A stretch of DNA of 64,000 nucleotides from Oscarella lobularis (Eukaryota; Porifera; Homoscleromorpha; Homosclerophorida; Oscarellidae): contig NC_089188.1 in NCBI RefSeq assembly GCF_947507565.1, positions 1,426,001 through 1,490,000 of the forward strand. The letters run 5' to 3'. The notes under the pieces were generated by a model, which was given only the letters and a program-made list of their open reading frames with translations, searched no databases and was not told where the DNA came from. Below are positions 21,001 to 44,762 of this stretch, piece by piece (within the stretch, counting starts at the first letter, position 1; each line of letters starts with the position of its first letter). The translations under genes were made by a program, and so were the position numbers.

Positions 21001-24000
21001 CCCGTCACATCCTCTTTACTGAGAGACTTCGCTGACTCTACAACTTCATGAAACTCTGGGCAATGATAGTCAGTGATTTCATATTGTCCGTCTGATGCCT
21101 TTGTCCAATTCTTAGCAGCTACAGCCCAACGCGAATCTTGCTAAAATACAAAAGACGTATAGGTGTACATTACAAGAAAAGAAGCTATGTCCAGTAACGT
21201 ACCAATTGAGATTCAGATAGGCTGTCTTTCGTTTTTTTTATAGCAAACACTTCACTTATTCCAAGCCCAGAAAGGTAGTTCTTAAATGGCTTGCGATCCT
21301 GACGTGGCAGTTCTGCGTATAAAGGATCTAGTATCAAGGATTTCAATTCTGTAAAGACCTGATTTACTTGAAGTATTGATTAATATGCATGAGATCTAAC
21401 CTGGAAAGTTCTTCTCAATATTGAACAGATGACTCTCAAGAAGAGGTTCAGGAAAATGTATTGGCTTCTCACTGATTTTTACAAAGCCTCGATTCGTTGC
21501 CAAGACCACGCAGGAGATCAACTTTTCAGTACTGCAAACGGATGAAACCGTTTTCTTTTCGTAGAAGACGTACAGAAGATAACTGACGATAACATCTTTC
21601 TCCTTTTCCTAAACCACATTTCTAACTTTTCAGTCAAAAGACTTTTTAAAATAACCATACCTTCCACAAGTCGTTTTCAAACGTGGGCAAAATGTGACTC
21701 TCTACTACATCTAGAGCATTTGAAAATCGCTTGACCCCTACGTCTTCGAGCAGTTGGTAAATACAATGATTTTCTGCCTTTTTCTGGCAGGTCAGCAACG
21801 CTCCCGAGATGATGTTCACGTCATTTTGAAGTACTTGAAGATGACGAGGAGGTAGTTTTTCTTGACGCCCTGTTACTTATTAAATAGCTAATGAATAAAA
21901 AGTAATAGCAGAGTAGCAATACCTTTTCTTTCCCCATCTTCAATAGGAAAAAAGACTTTGGTCGCACAGCTCCCTAAGCTAACGTATTTACCAGAATTAA
22001 GCAGAATAATCGGCAGCTTCCGTAAATCGTCCCCAAGCTGCTGAACCTGTTTGCGTTCCCGAACGAGACAACTCGAGAGGCAAACCATCCAACGTGCAAG
22101 CCATGGCACAGGCAGCCTTTCAGACAAATTAATCTCCCATCCGGACTTTGGATCACTGGGATCGACGCAGCAACGCATAGACAAAACTTTCAGAAGGTGA
22201 GAAGAAGACAGTTCTTCCACTCCCAAATGTTTGGCCAACGTTGGACCAATGGACGAGCCTACCCTCGGATGAAGGTAGCTGAGACCAAGGTACTTCTTGA
22301 GTTCTTCACTGGAAAGCAGATCCAAAACCATCTTATCTTTAGCGATGACGCTCCTTGAAGGCAGCACCCACTCAACGCCACTAGACGACGCAGGTCCCGA
22401 TACAACAGGCATGCACGGCGTAGCCTTGAGCAGCTGCGTAATGCTTTCAGCAACGGTATGGAAGAAGTCCCTCACTTCCGTGCCGAGAGGAACAAACCTC
22501 AGGAAAACGCACAGAGCGTCAAGCGGGGACATGTCGAGCAAGGTCTAAGATGAAAAACAATATCATTTATTTCTATATCACGACTGGGAGCCAGGGCTCA
22601 CTTTGAAAGCCGCCAAGCCTTGCTGAACAAACAGACTTGGTATTTCACGCCGGAGCCACTGATTCCACGCACTGGATTCGTCGACTGCTTCCCTTGACGA
22701 CGGCACGTCAAAGTCTCCCTGAACTACAAAGCGGAAACCATAGCTTTGTAGAGGCAAAAAGGCAAACACTTTTTGCTGAGAAATCTAGAAGAAAAAGAAC
22801 AAATTATTGAAGAAAAACAGCAAAGCAGGGTTCTGCAGAAAGCAATACAAGAAAAATTTTAAAGAGGCGTAGTTACCTAGCTATAGTTTAATTAATAAAT
22901 CAATAGAAAAAGTTTCACTCGTCATTTTTATTAAGCCTTCGCAGCAACTAATGCAGGCGAGGGGCCGAGTAATTATTGCAAGCAACGGCCGACTCTCCTG
23001 CGGTACATACTTAAAAGTGTCGGGAAAGGGAGTTTTTACTTCCAAAGTCTGGCGGTAAACTGCAAAGACCAGTTCCTTTGCCTATGAAGTCTGAAGGTTT
23101 GGGTAAAGAACTTCTAAGTCGTGGATTAGGCGAAGGGTCCCCCTTCGGGGATAAAAAGCTCAGAGACTCGTCGTTTGACCGCCACGAGCTCAAAAAACGC
23201 GTTTTCTCGCTTAGAGAAGTTTAAAAAATTGACAAAAAACCGACACTTGACACAAACCCCACGGAAGACGGTGCTATGGAGGTTTATCCGGTGACAGAGG
23301 TGCCCCAGGAGCTGGGAGAGAGATGCGAGAACTAGGAAGGCGTGCAATGTTACGCCCTTGTCAAGTGAGGAATGAGGCGACCACCGGGTCATCGATGCAC
23401 TCAAACCTTGGGGAGAGTTACCGTCTCCCTTCTATCCTAGCCACGAGCTCTGCTCTGCTCCATCTGATTAGTACTTGTAAACGCTGGGTATTTATACTCA
23501 GACGCGACTAGGGACGAACGACTGCAGCTATTCACAATCAAAAACCGTTGCCAATCGGCTGCAAATGCATTTCTGCCCACAAAATCAAACGAAATTTTGT
23601 CGAAAATCAATTCAAAACGCGAAAACGACAGCGGAATGTGTGCTACGTACGCCAGGCACGCCTTGTCACGCGACATTGAGTAACGCATGACGTCAATCGT
23701 CGCGTTGCTACGAAATGCCCTAATACGAGAACTTGAAGCGATAAATCGGTCGCAAAATGCATTGTGGATCTATTCTAAATACGTTGAGTCGCTTTTTGGA
23801 CGCGAAAAGCGAACGCATACGCAGTTACGGCAGTACGCTTGGTCAGCAAAATCAAGGTGCTACGTCCGCTTCTATAACGGGCAAGTGAAACGTGCGTTGC
23901 ACGTGATACGCAAACTATCCGACGAAAACGCTACGTAGCTAGCCTATTCGACCCGTTTCTCGTCAAATTACCTAACCAATGAGCAAGGTATGATAAAAAC

Positions 24001-27000
24001 TTCCGGTACTGTGCCCGTTTCCACAGTATAATGGTACTAAAATGCGACGGGCCGACGCTTCGACAGTAATTAGTGCAAGGAATGGGTCGTCATAACGTTT
24101 AGTAGTATGGGCCGGTGATAAGCGGGTGAGGGTCGGGCTTCTAGGACAAAGTACCGGCTGTTCTCCTGTGACCAACGCCTTCAGTGAATCTCCCATCGGC
24201 AAAGGAAAGCCAAGTGCAAGTTCGGTACTTTGTACACCTTCTTTGTTTTGCTGGAAGTAAGAAAATCACACAATGACGTTGTGAATGCTAGTAGTAGCTT
24301 ACTCCTGTAGCATCAAGCTCTTTTCGGACGACAAGAAATCTCTCCTGACCGTGCGAGTGATTGATCTCGACTAATCCTCTAGGAAGGTCTCTGCGCTCCA
24401 TCGTGCGCTCAGTGTGGTTAACCTAGGAGCAAAATAAGAAAGAAAGTAACTCAAACCAATCCACAAAGGCTAGTGGCCAAAACGATACCTTATCAACAAC
24501 TGTGATTCTCCTCAGACGATGGAGAAATAGCAGCAAAGAGGGCTGGAGATCATGAAATCGTGGTGCAAGCGACTTCACCTGTCCTCGCAATTCTTTTTTT
24601 AGAGGCAGTATGATTTTTGTCGCCCAGCTGATGAATTGGAATGATTGGAATGAGAAATTAAAACTATAGTATCTCATTAGTCACTGACCGTTTTTCTTTG
24701 CAGATATCCACATCATCCGTTTCACTCTTGAACGCACTTCTACCTTCCTCTTCAATCCAGTGTGGAAAGATGTAGCCTATGGGACCACTGTTAGCATCAA
24801 AACGTATGTAGAATCCGTTGGAGTGAACTTCAGGAATGTCAGTCACTCGAAAGACAGACTTGAAGCCGATACCCTTTTGCCCTGAAGAAATAGCTAAGGA
24901 AAAGCAACGCAAGCAGAATATCTGGTTACCTATGTAGCCTTTCTTGTGCTTTCCTTTTGTACTCTTCCCAACGTCACACAGAGCGCGAATATCTTTCTCT
25001 TGGAAGCCGCACTCGTTATTCAGCACTGTAACGCAGGTTTTGCTCACAACAAACATGATTGAAGGAATGTCGGAGGCCCCAGTAAAGAAGTCGTCTGGAT
25101 AGGAGTTGTCATCAGCGTTCTGGACCAGTTCGAGAACGAAGTGAGTGTCTCTGCTGTAGAGTTCGCTCGATAGTCTGTGAAGGCCTCGACCCTCTCGTTT
25201 TCGTCCCGTCTGGAATAGGCGCTCTTGTTCCGGATTGAGGTCGAGACCGACACCAAATTCATCTTCAAGTATGTTTCTCACAATGACTTTGGCACAAGCG
25301 CTTTTTTCAGTTTCGTCCGGAACAATTGCCTGAGGAGAAGTTTCGTAGACCACAGCTGCATTTCAACCGATTAATATGTACATAAGACATACTCAGAACA
25401 AGCTAACCGTTTGTTTCTTCAGTTTCCGAGTCATAATAGCCTCTAGGAAAAGGAAGCTCGTCGTCAGCCAAATCTTCGTCTGTGTCGTCTTCTGTTGGAG
25501 TAGTAGGCTGCTTCTAGAACGAATTCGTATCAGGCAAAGCATTTACTTTAGAAATAGGTGTACCTCAGGACGCTCTTGGTTTTCTTCTTCCAAATCAAAG
25601 GATGGCATATCTTCAGTAATTGGTTCAACTACTGGCTCCTCTTCTTTTACGTTTTTCGGCGTAGCTTTTATTTCAAACTCCTCAGTCCATTCAGGTATGC
25701 CTAATTTAATACCCAATCTTTGCAGGCTGGTTTTCTGTGCATCGGTGCGGCATCGTTGAAGCAGCAGCTTTGAAGCCAAAGCCGAACCAACGATACGATG
25801 CAAGGGCTCAAGAAGAAGCTAAAAGAAAATATTGACTAGCAGGCAAACAAAAGAATATCTCTAATGCTACCTCTTGAGCGACAGCTGCACATAATCGAAA
25901 CGGAATTCTCAGCAAACACGCCAGGACGAAGTCAACAGCTGGATGGTCATGCAGGGCATACCTATCAGCTTCGGGAAGAAGCGCAGAAAAATCCGCCTCG
26001 CCGCTTTCGTCGCCCACTGGAGCAACAGAAGCCGACAGTTTCTCAAGAGCAGTACGAATGGTGGTCGCGTGCAAAGCAAGCGGAGCTTGACGAACGTTTC
26101 CACTCCTTACCAACATTGAGACAATCTGACTAGCAGTCATAGCCGCATCTCCACTGGCAACGGCGTCAAAAAGAGCGTCATCCGACGAAACTGGGTCAAC
26201 GCGAACAAAAACGCCGGGCTCCGTCTCCAGAACGCAAAGGCCCGCGTCCTTGCCAACGTGCTGCAAAACGAATTCCTTCATGGGACCGTGAAATCGAGCA
26301 AAAACTTCATCCCATTGCGACCAATGAGCCAAGTCTTCAAGAGGGGGGCATGAGAGAAGACAGTGAATGGCTTTTGGCCGAAGCCACCCTTGCAATTCCG
26401 TCCGACGATCTTCTGTTCCGCACAACAGTGCAGATTCGTAAACGAGAACGGGCAACGGGAAGCCAGAAACATCAGAAATTGGTATAACATTCGTGTGATG
26501 ACGTGCTTCCTCCACAAGATGCTTTATCGACCCTAGACGAAGATCTTCAACTTCTTGAATGCCAAACTGATGACAAACGGCCTCGGTGAGAAACTTCTAC
26601 TCAAACACAACGGTTTTAGAAATTCAAATTAGCTCAGATGTCTGAAATTATTACCTCGTCCTTTTCAAGCCCACACTGCTTCAAAAAATCAAGAACGTAT
26701 CCCTTGGAAACGTGTCGTAGCTGTCCTAGACCGCCAACCGCCTCAGCTCCCCTCTCAGAAGCATTCGAGCCAAAAGCGAGCGACGTCGTCCTTTTGATAA
26801 ACGTCTCCAGCGATTGCTGATTGGTAAGAAAGTGAAGAAAAGATCCGTGACCAAGGTCGCTGAAACTCTCCATTTCGAGATTCTTGGCGACGTTCGTTTC
26901 AATGCGTGCCAATGAGTGGAGGCTAAGGTCGTCACCCATTTTCGCTAGCCAAGTCTTCACTTCTTCAATCACTTCACCTATAAAACAGTTCTTAGATATA

Positions 27001-28877
27001 ATACTGAGACAATAATGCAACACATACCTTCAGAGACATAGGTTTGCCTGTGCCTTCGAGCCCAGTCCACGTCGTACTCCCCTTCCTCTTCATCACTATC
27101 ACCTTCTCCGTCGCTGCCTCCTCTGTGTTCTTCCTTTAGCACAGGCTTTTCTTCCACCATCTTAACAGGAAAAACAACAAGTTCCTCGTCTTCAAATTTT
27201 CCTTTGCAAATAGCAAGCTTAAACAAATTACGAGCCAGTTCGTTCTCGCCTAGATACTGAAAAAACTGCTCCGTTGCACGCTTGAAGAAAAACGGAAACG
27301 CCTGACGATTGACGAGAAAGCTGAACACGCGTCGCACCAGCTCCTCGGGAGACAGTCCGGCCAACTCTTCCAAGCGACCGCCCCGTCCCAAGACCTGATC
27401 GTAGACATCCTGAAGTTTCTTATCGACGTCCGCCTTAACTCGTCCAGCAACTTCTTCTCGTATATGCCGCCAGGTTTCCTTCTCGCTCCTCTGATTCTTC
27501 TTCAAGACGGATATCGCCAGGCCGACGCTTCGAAATCGAACGCACAGCTCGAAGGCGTCGTAGCAGCCGCGTTCCTTAACGATGAACTGCAGAAAATCTC
27601 TCAAGTGAATTCTCTCGCGCCACTTCTGCTTTCGATCCATGTACAACTTCAAATACTCCAACATATCCATGGCCGTGATTTCCGGCACGGACTTGAGAGT
27701 GCGAGCCGGCTTGAAGTACTCGTGAACGGCCGGCTGTTGGAGAAGCGGTCCCAAGCCGAGATCGTCAAAGTCTTTCTTGTCCATCGAATGAGCCAAATAC
27801 ATGCCGAGATCGTGAAGAGTCGCCGTGGCGCGAACCATGCAAAAGGCGGCGATTTCCTCGTTCACCTTAGCGACGCGCGACTTGAGATTGGCCAGAAAGG
27901 GGACGTCGTACTCGCCGCGTAGGCCTAATTCGCGAAAGCTTCGCACTTCGAAGTCGCGCAGGACAGCCTGCCCAATACGATAGGGATTCACGTACTTGCG
28001 TTGAGCGCGGCACTGTTTTGCGTGATATTTCGCTGCCTCGTCCAAGTCGTAAATAAGGTCGGAGTCGCCACCTCGACTGCCGCCGCTGTGACGACCACGA
28101 TTGTAATTGTAATTTTCTTGACGATGATACTGCTGACGTGGTTGCCCATGGTGAGGTGGTGCCTGTGAAGAGGCCTGAAATGGTCGATGCTGCTGCTGCT
28201 GACGTGGTTGCCAGTGTTGAGGCGCTGTCTGGGACGATCGATACTGCTGACGCGGTTGCGATGAGGGCTGGGATGGACCAGCCTTTTGCGGACGTTGACC
28301 GCTGCCGCCGCCTCCGGGAGGAGGCTGCCCTTTTGGGCGCGGATGAAACGGTTTTGCATCCAGTGAAGGAGCGGGTGCCTAAAAGTATTTTAATTAATTA
28401 ATTAATTAATTAATAATTAATTAATTTAAAAATGCCGAAGCGTTGGATCACGCGACTCACCTTGGGGGCGGATGTTTTTGACGATCCACCTGCGTGGGCA
28501 GGAGCGGCGACGCGTCTGGGGCCCGTCGTCGCGGACGCAGACCGCTGCTGCTGTTGCTGCTGCGACGGCCTGAAGGCGCTCTGCTGTTGAAGGACAACGA
28601 CTCGATCCTTGTGCGTCGCTGCAGAGTAGACAATAGAGAAAGACCCGGAAAAGAGATGGCTTTTCTCACCTCCCGCGATGCGAACGACGTCGCTCAAGCG
28701 CATCTCGACCAATCGCTGGAGATTAGGACAGCCGAAGGTCTGGGGATCGAGATCGGCATCGTAATGGAGTCGATACGCCACTTGGAAATCGTCGAGCGGT
28801 ATTCGGAAGCCGTATTCTTCGAGCAAAGCCCGGACCTTTCTCTTAACTTCTTGGAGATCCGTCTCAGGCTCAGCCAT
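18069..28877 (-). CDS. Giant NO VEIN-like protein: LOTUS-like N-terminus, sacsin-type HATPase, DUF3883 C-terminus
   Basis: This is a multi-exon gene of roughly 2,500-2,700 codons. The start ATG is at 28877-28875. The first exon encodes a winged-helix like LOTUS/OST-HTH (LQEVKRKVRALLEEYGFRIP, ending RLSDVVRIAGG), a fold that binds RNA or Vasa-type helicases. Next comes a Gln/Pro/Arg-rich low-complexity stretch, then a helical region (exon about 28380-27030), with acidic linkers. A GHKL ATPase follows in exons near 25357-24690: ELVQNADDNSYP (N-box), NNECGFQEKDIRALCDVG, and GQKGIGFKSVFRV (G2), matching plant NO VEIN very closely. Further exons read VFAFLPLQSYGFRFVVQGDF. The last exon (21141-18069) ends in a DUF3883/NOV C-terminal nuclease-like fold (APFDIRIVF, IFVEVKTT). 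Intron 24152-22787 carries a 1 kb repeat element. The domain combination is inferred; the animal function is unknown. Confidence 0.88.
23011..24045 (+). repeat. Dispersed ~1.03 kb element, copy 1 (NO VEIN-like gene intron)
   Basis: This near-copy of 41399-42420 is in the same orientation, roughly 90% identical by eye with small indels. It starts around AGTGTCGGGAAA and ends around TACTAAAATGCG. No terminal inverted repeats, target duplications or poly(A) tail are obvious, so the class is unclear. Both copies keep a short basic ORF (here 23687-23938, MTSIVALLRNALIREL) with amino-acid differences between copies. It fills most of one intron (24152-22787), in antisense orientation to the host gene. 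It may be a non-autonomous transposon or a fragment of one. Confidence 0.8.
28389..28429. repeat. (TTAA)n microsatellite
   Basis: About ten TTAA/ATTA tetranucleotides fill most of a short intron (between GTGAGTC donor near 28460 and TTTTAG acceptor near 28382) of the NO VEIN-like gene. The repeat directly precedes the acceptor and may vary in length. Confidence 0.9.
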
Positions 28878-29144
28878 GCCAAGAACGAACGAATGAAAGC
28901 CGAACGAAGCGGTACAATAACCCAATCCTTGTTTAGACAAACAGCACGTGATCGACTGCGCACACCACCACATCCCACCCCATAATGCGGAAAATCCTTG
29001 TCAAGTGAACTTACTTGCCAAATAACCTCTGATTCTAGCTGATAGTTATTTTTCGTTATCACTGGCTGAATAGGTCTTTATCTCTTGAGATAGTAGCTGC
29101 AATTTTTCTATAACAAACGCTACCGCTTCACCAGGAAAATCGCC

Positions 29145-30097
29145 TTAATTAAAAACATTAATTGCCTTCTGCAACTGCAAAATGACATTGCGTTTTTTAC
29201 TTTTCCCTTGAGTGAGGTCTTTCTTTGTCTGCCTCACGGCAGCAAGCTGCTCTTGCACCTGAAACGAAACCTGCAAAACGAAAAATCACTAGCATCTCTG
29301 CGTACGTAGCGTTGCGCTTTGTCGAGATCAGCTTCCTCTTTCTTCAGCGTTGAACACAAGCTCTCCACCTAAATTGACGTCCGTCTGCCTAGCAACGACT
29401 GCATTTTTGCGTTTCATACAGACACACGACGACGCTGCAATTGCATTACATCATCTTCCAGTTTCTTCAGATCGTCTTCACTCGACTCCAAAAACTCTGC
29501 GTCAACCTGGACATCCACAAATGAAATCAAAGCTTAGGACACAAATATAGTAACTATCGTAACAAAATCATCTGTAAAATCAACGAACCCTATCTTCCTC
29601 CAAAGAGACATTCAGTGGTACGTTCATAGCACGCACAGCCTCATCCTGAGAAACAGGTGTACATTCCTACCACCTAGGTAACCACAGAATAGGCTTTTTA
29701 CTCTGATCTGCAGCAGATATTTAGTCAGAGCGCCCTCAACTTCAGCACCATACTTCCTGCAACCCTTCAGAGAACAGAATCAAGAGAGAACTCGCCTGTT
29801 TACTCGGCTCCCTGCCTCTTTGATCTTTGCTTGGAATTCTGGCTCTCTTTCTTTGAACTGCACCAAGAAAACGCCGTCAAGCAGCCATTAGACAATCATA
29901 GCGGCCTACCGCTTTCATTAGAGCCTCTTCGAAAGACATCATAGCGTCGTTTACGATGGGAACGAATTCGACTGAAGAAATGGCGCTACGTCGGGTCTAG
30001 TATACGCGTTCATAGCATTACATTCTTCCTCGAGGAACACGCGGGGAAGGAAGCCGCTCTTCTGGGCCACATATTCTTCGCTTTGTAATTTATCCAT
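29145..30097 (-). CDS. MIS12-like kinetochore protein
   Basis: MIS12 is a subunit of the four-protein complex linking centromeric CENP-C to the NDC80 complex. Start ATG is at 30097-30095. Exons encode MDKLQSEEYVAQKSGFLPRV then FLEEEFEFVPIVNDAMMSF and EEALMKAFKERE. This resembles the N-terminal MIS12 signature (aromatic/AQ, GF-P, then the amphipathic helix). Later exons are heptad-rich (ESSEDDLKKLEDDVMQLQRR, STLKKEEADLDKAQRY, VQEQLAAVRQTKKDLTQ), as in the coiled-coil stalk. The length would be about 185 residues, versus 205 in human. The frame ends AINVFN-TAA at 29147-29145. The same frame then stays open for over 30 more codons (GDFPGEAVAFVIEKLQLLSQ...), which look like a continuing helix. 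Low sequence conservation in this family limits certainty. It shares a promoter interval with the aldo-keto reductase. Confidence 0.6.
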
Positions 30098-30125
30098 GTC
30101 TTAGCGCGCTCCCGAAGAGAAAACG
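30098..30125. promoter_or_regulatory. 28 bp interval between divergent start codons (MIS12-like / AKR)
   Basis: The MIS12-like ATG (-) and the aldo-keto reductase ATG (+) are only 28 bp apart. The interval contains GCGCGCTCCCGAAG and no TATA box. Core promoter elements and 5' UTRs must overlap each other or lie within the opposing gene, unless the true starts are further inside. Confidence 0.5.
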
Positions 30126-31597
30126 ATGTCGAATCTCCCACAATTATATCTCGGCAAATGCGGCGCTAAGGTATCCAACTTGTGTCTCGGAACGAGGACG
30201 TTCGGGCACGTAAACGAGGTAGAAGAGCCCCCGAACAACAGATAGCGCCTCTCTCGAGCTCCTGCAGGAGGCAGAGCGCGCCTACGCGTGGAACGCGCCT
30301 GGACAGTGCGACGAGACGCTGTCCCACAGGCTCTTGGACAGGTACGTCGAATGTGGCGGCAACTTCGTCGACACGGCGAACGTTTACAATATTGGAGCGA
30401 CGGAAACCGTAGTCGGGTCGTGGCTTCAACAGCAGGAAAGAGAGAAGTGAGGAGGAGAAACGTTTTCTTCATGAAACGTGCGATGTTTTTCTTGAGGATT
30501 GTTCTGGCGACGAAAGTAGGAGTGATGATGTCCCTTTCAGCACCAAACGACTGTGGACTGTCAAGAAAGAATATCATGTTCTCGTTCGAAGAGAGCCTAA
30601 AACGGCTGAAGACTCACTACGTTGACCTGTACATAGTACGAATTCAAATGAGACATCGCTTGCTCACCTCTCGTCACCGCAACGTTTAGACCCACGTATG
30701 GGACGATGGGACTCCTCTTGAGGAGACGCTCAGCACCCTGACGGACCTCGTTCACAGTGGAAGAGTTCGTTATCTGGGACTGAGCAACGTCACAGCTTGG
30801 CAACTCCAGAAGATCATTGACTTGACTAAGTACAAAGGCTACGAGCCTTTTGTCAGTCTACAGGAAAGTGAGCAAAGCCAGAAAACAGACACAAATAATC
30901 ATTATCTTTATAATAGGCTCAGTATAGCTTACTGTGTCGAGAGACGGAATGGGATTTGCTTGAGGTTTGCAAAGAAGAAGGTCTCGGATTTCATGCATGG
31001 AGTCCTCTCAAGGGGTGAGTGTTTACACGTGGTCGCCTATCTTTTGAAAACGCAAGCCGTTTTGCTCTAGCGGTTGGCTTACTGGGAAAATGACTCGTTC
31101 GGGACCACCCCCAGGAAGCCGAGCACACTGGGCAGAGAAAATGAATATGAGTTCGGACGCCTCACCGAGTTTCTCCCAATTCTCTTCTGATGAAAGGGCT
31201 TGGCGTGTGCTAGATGTTCTCGGGGATATTTCTAAGGAGACAGGTAATAAATACATTGGCTCACGATTCAAACGACACGAAGTACCCAGGAAAGTCAATT
31301 CCGCAAATCTCACTCAAGTGGATACTCCAGCAGGACGGCGTATCGTCTATTGTCATTGGTGCAAAGACCCAGGCTCAGCTCGACGACAATTTGGGTGCTG
31401 GAACCGACAGTTGGCAGCTTACGCGAGAGCAGGTGAGCGTGTTGGAGCGTAGCCAGGAGAGAATTTCCACTCCTCATTGTAACTAGTTGGATAAGCTGGA
31501 GAAAGCGAGCAACGTGCCCGTTCCGTATCCGTGGGGAACGGGTTGGAAACGTCGACTGGCTGGAAATAGAAAACGAGACGGTGTGCGCATTTTGTAA
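30126..31597 (+). CDS. Aldo/keto reductase family protein
   Basis: AKRs are (alpha/beta)8-barrel NADPH-dependent carbonyl reductases. About eight exons can be read: 30126 to 30209 or 30219, 30268-30446, 30497-30635, 30690 to about 30863, 30917-31014, 31071-31243, 31290-31432, 31487-31597. Motifs are [20 protein letters not shown] (catalytic Asp and Tyr), IVLATKVG (Lys), [14 protein letters not shown] (His), [31 protein letters not shown], and [18 protein letters not shown] (cofactor loop). The closest style is the bacterial/fungal aryl-alcohol or YajO-like AKR subgroup, not the vertebrate AKR1 group; this is an impression. The junction after exon 4 is unusual: the conserved FVSLQ-AQYS join needs a GA donor (CAG|GAAAGT), while a canonical donor (TTT|GTCAGT) would drop VSLQ. 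Substrate is unknown. Confidence 0.88.
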
Positions 31598-31616
31598 TTG
31601 TTTGACGAACGATGCC

Positions 31617-43819
<12,203 letters not shown>

Positions 43820-44274
43820 CTGTTCAGAAAAATATACAGTACCGTTCAATGATAAAATACAGTCTAGCAGCAGCTGCCGCATCAGAGAATTTTACGGCAA
43901 TTACTAATTATTGGCAAGGGTGCCGCCTTCTCTTTTTATGCCCTATGGCCTAAGCGTACGTATAGCAGCAGCTTCCCCCATCAAAGAATTTGCTATCTAA
44001 TTACGCTGGCAAATGTCCCCAATTTTATCTAGTGTCATCATATTTGGCAGGGTTCTTATATCTAATCTAACAGCGACTCAGTGTTCTGCCCACGTTGGAC
44101 GGCGATGGACGCCTGCGTCCACTGATGCAGTTTGGCGTCCAGCGCTGCACCGTGGGCGTCCACCGAATTTTAATTATAATTAAAGGGCAGAGACTGCGAG
44201 AGAGATGTAATAGTTTTGCCGTCTGTTTGACCCGGAGAGAGGATAACGTAGAATTTAGTAACATAAAAATGCTT
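43820..44274. other. Unassigned stretch upstream of the last readable PI4KA exon
   Basis: No PI4KA exon or other gene could be recognised. A GC-rich patch at about 44085-44160 has repeated GGCGTCCA motifs and a TGGACGC-CT-GCGTCCA palindrome. Two copies of a GCAGC(AG)GC...CCCTA-type segment (around 43866-43930 and 43950-43990, each with AATTTTACGGCAA/AGAATTTGC-like text) suggest a short degraded duplication. Confidence 0.4.
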
Positions 44275-44762
44275 AATTTACAGCAGAGACTAGGCCAAAG
44301 AGCTCTTCTGTAATAAATATCAGTTAATTTATAGCAGAGACTGGGCCAAGGAGCTCTTCTGTTAATAAATTAATTTCTGTTAATTTACAGCAGAGACTGG
44401 GCCAAGGAGCTCTCCTCTAATAAATTAATTTCTGTTAATTTACAGCAGAGACTGGGCCAAGGAGCTCTTCTGTTAATAAATTAATTTCTGTTAATTTACA
44501 GGAGAGACTGGGCCAAGGAGCTCTCCTCTAATAAATTAATTTCTGTTAATTTACAGCAGAGACTGGGCCAAGGAGCTCTTCTGTTAATAAATTAATTTCT
44601 GTTAATTTACAGCAGAGGCTGGGCCAAGGAGCTCTTCTGTTAATAAATTAATTTCTGTTAATTTACAGCAGAGGCTGGGCCAAGGAGCTCTTCTGTTAAT
44701 AAATTAATTTCTGTTAATTTACAGCAGAGACTGGGCCAAGGAGCTCTTCTGTTAATAAATTA
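44275..44762. repeat. ~55 bp tandem repeat
   Basis: About nine direct units of about 55 bp carry AGCAGAGACTGGGCCAAGG, then AGCTCTTCTGTTAATAAATT, then AATTTCTGTTAATTTAC. The first two copies (from about 44275) are divergent (ACTAGGCC, ATAAATATCAG), while later ones are nearly identical. Some monomers have CTCCTCTAA in place of CTTCTGTTAA, defining two alternating variants. The array abuts the Helitron-like 5' end directly. Confidence 0.95.

Noticed and set aside
23323-23511. Structured RNA gene (snRNA or 5S-like) within the 1 kb element
   Set aside because: I could not match any part to conserved boxes of U1-U6, 5S or SRP RNA, and saw no convincing A/B boxes.
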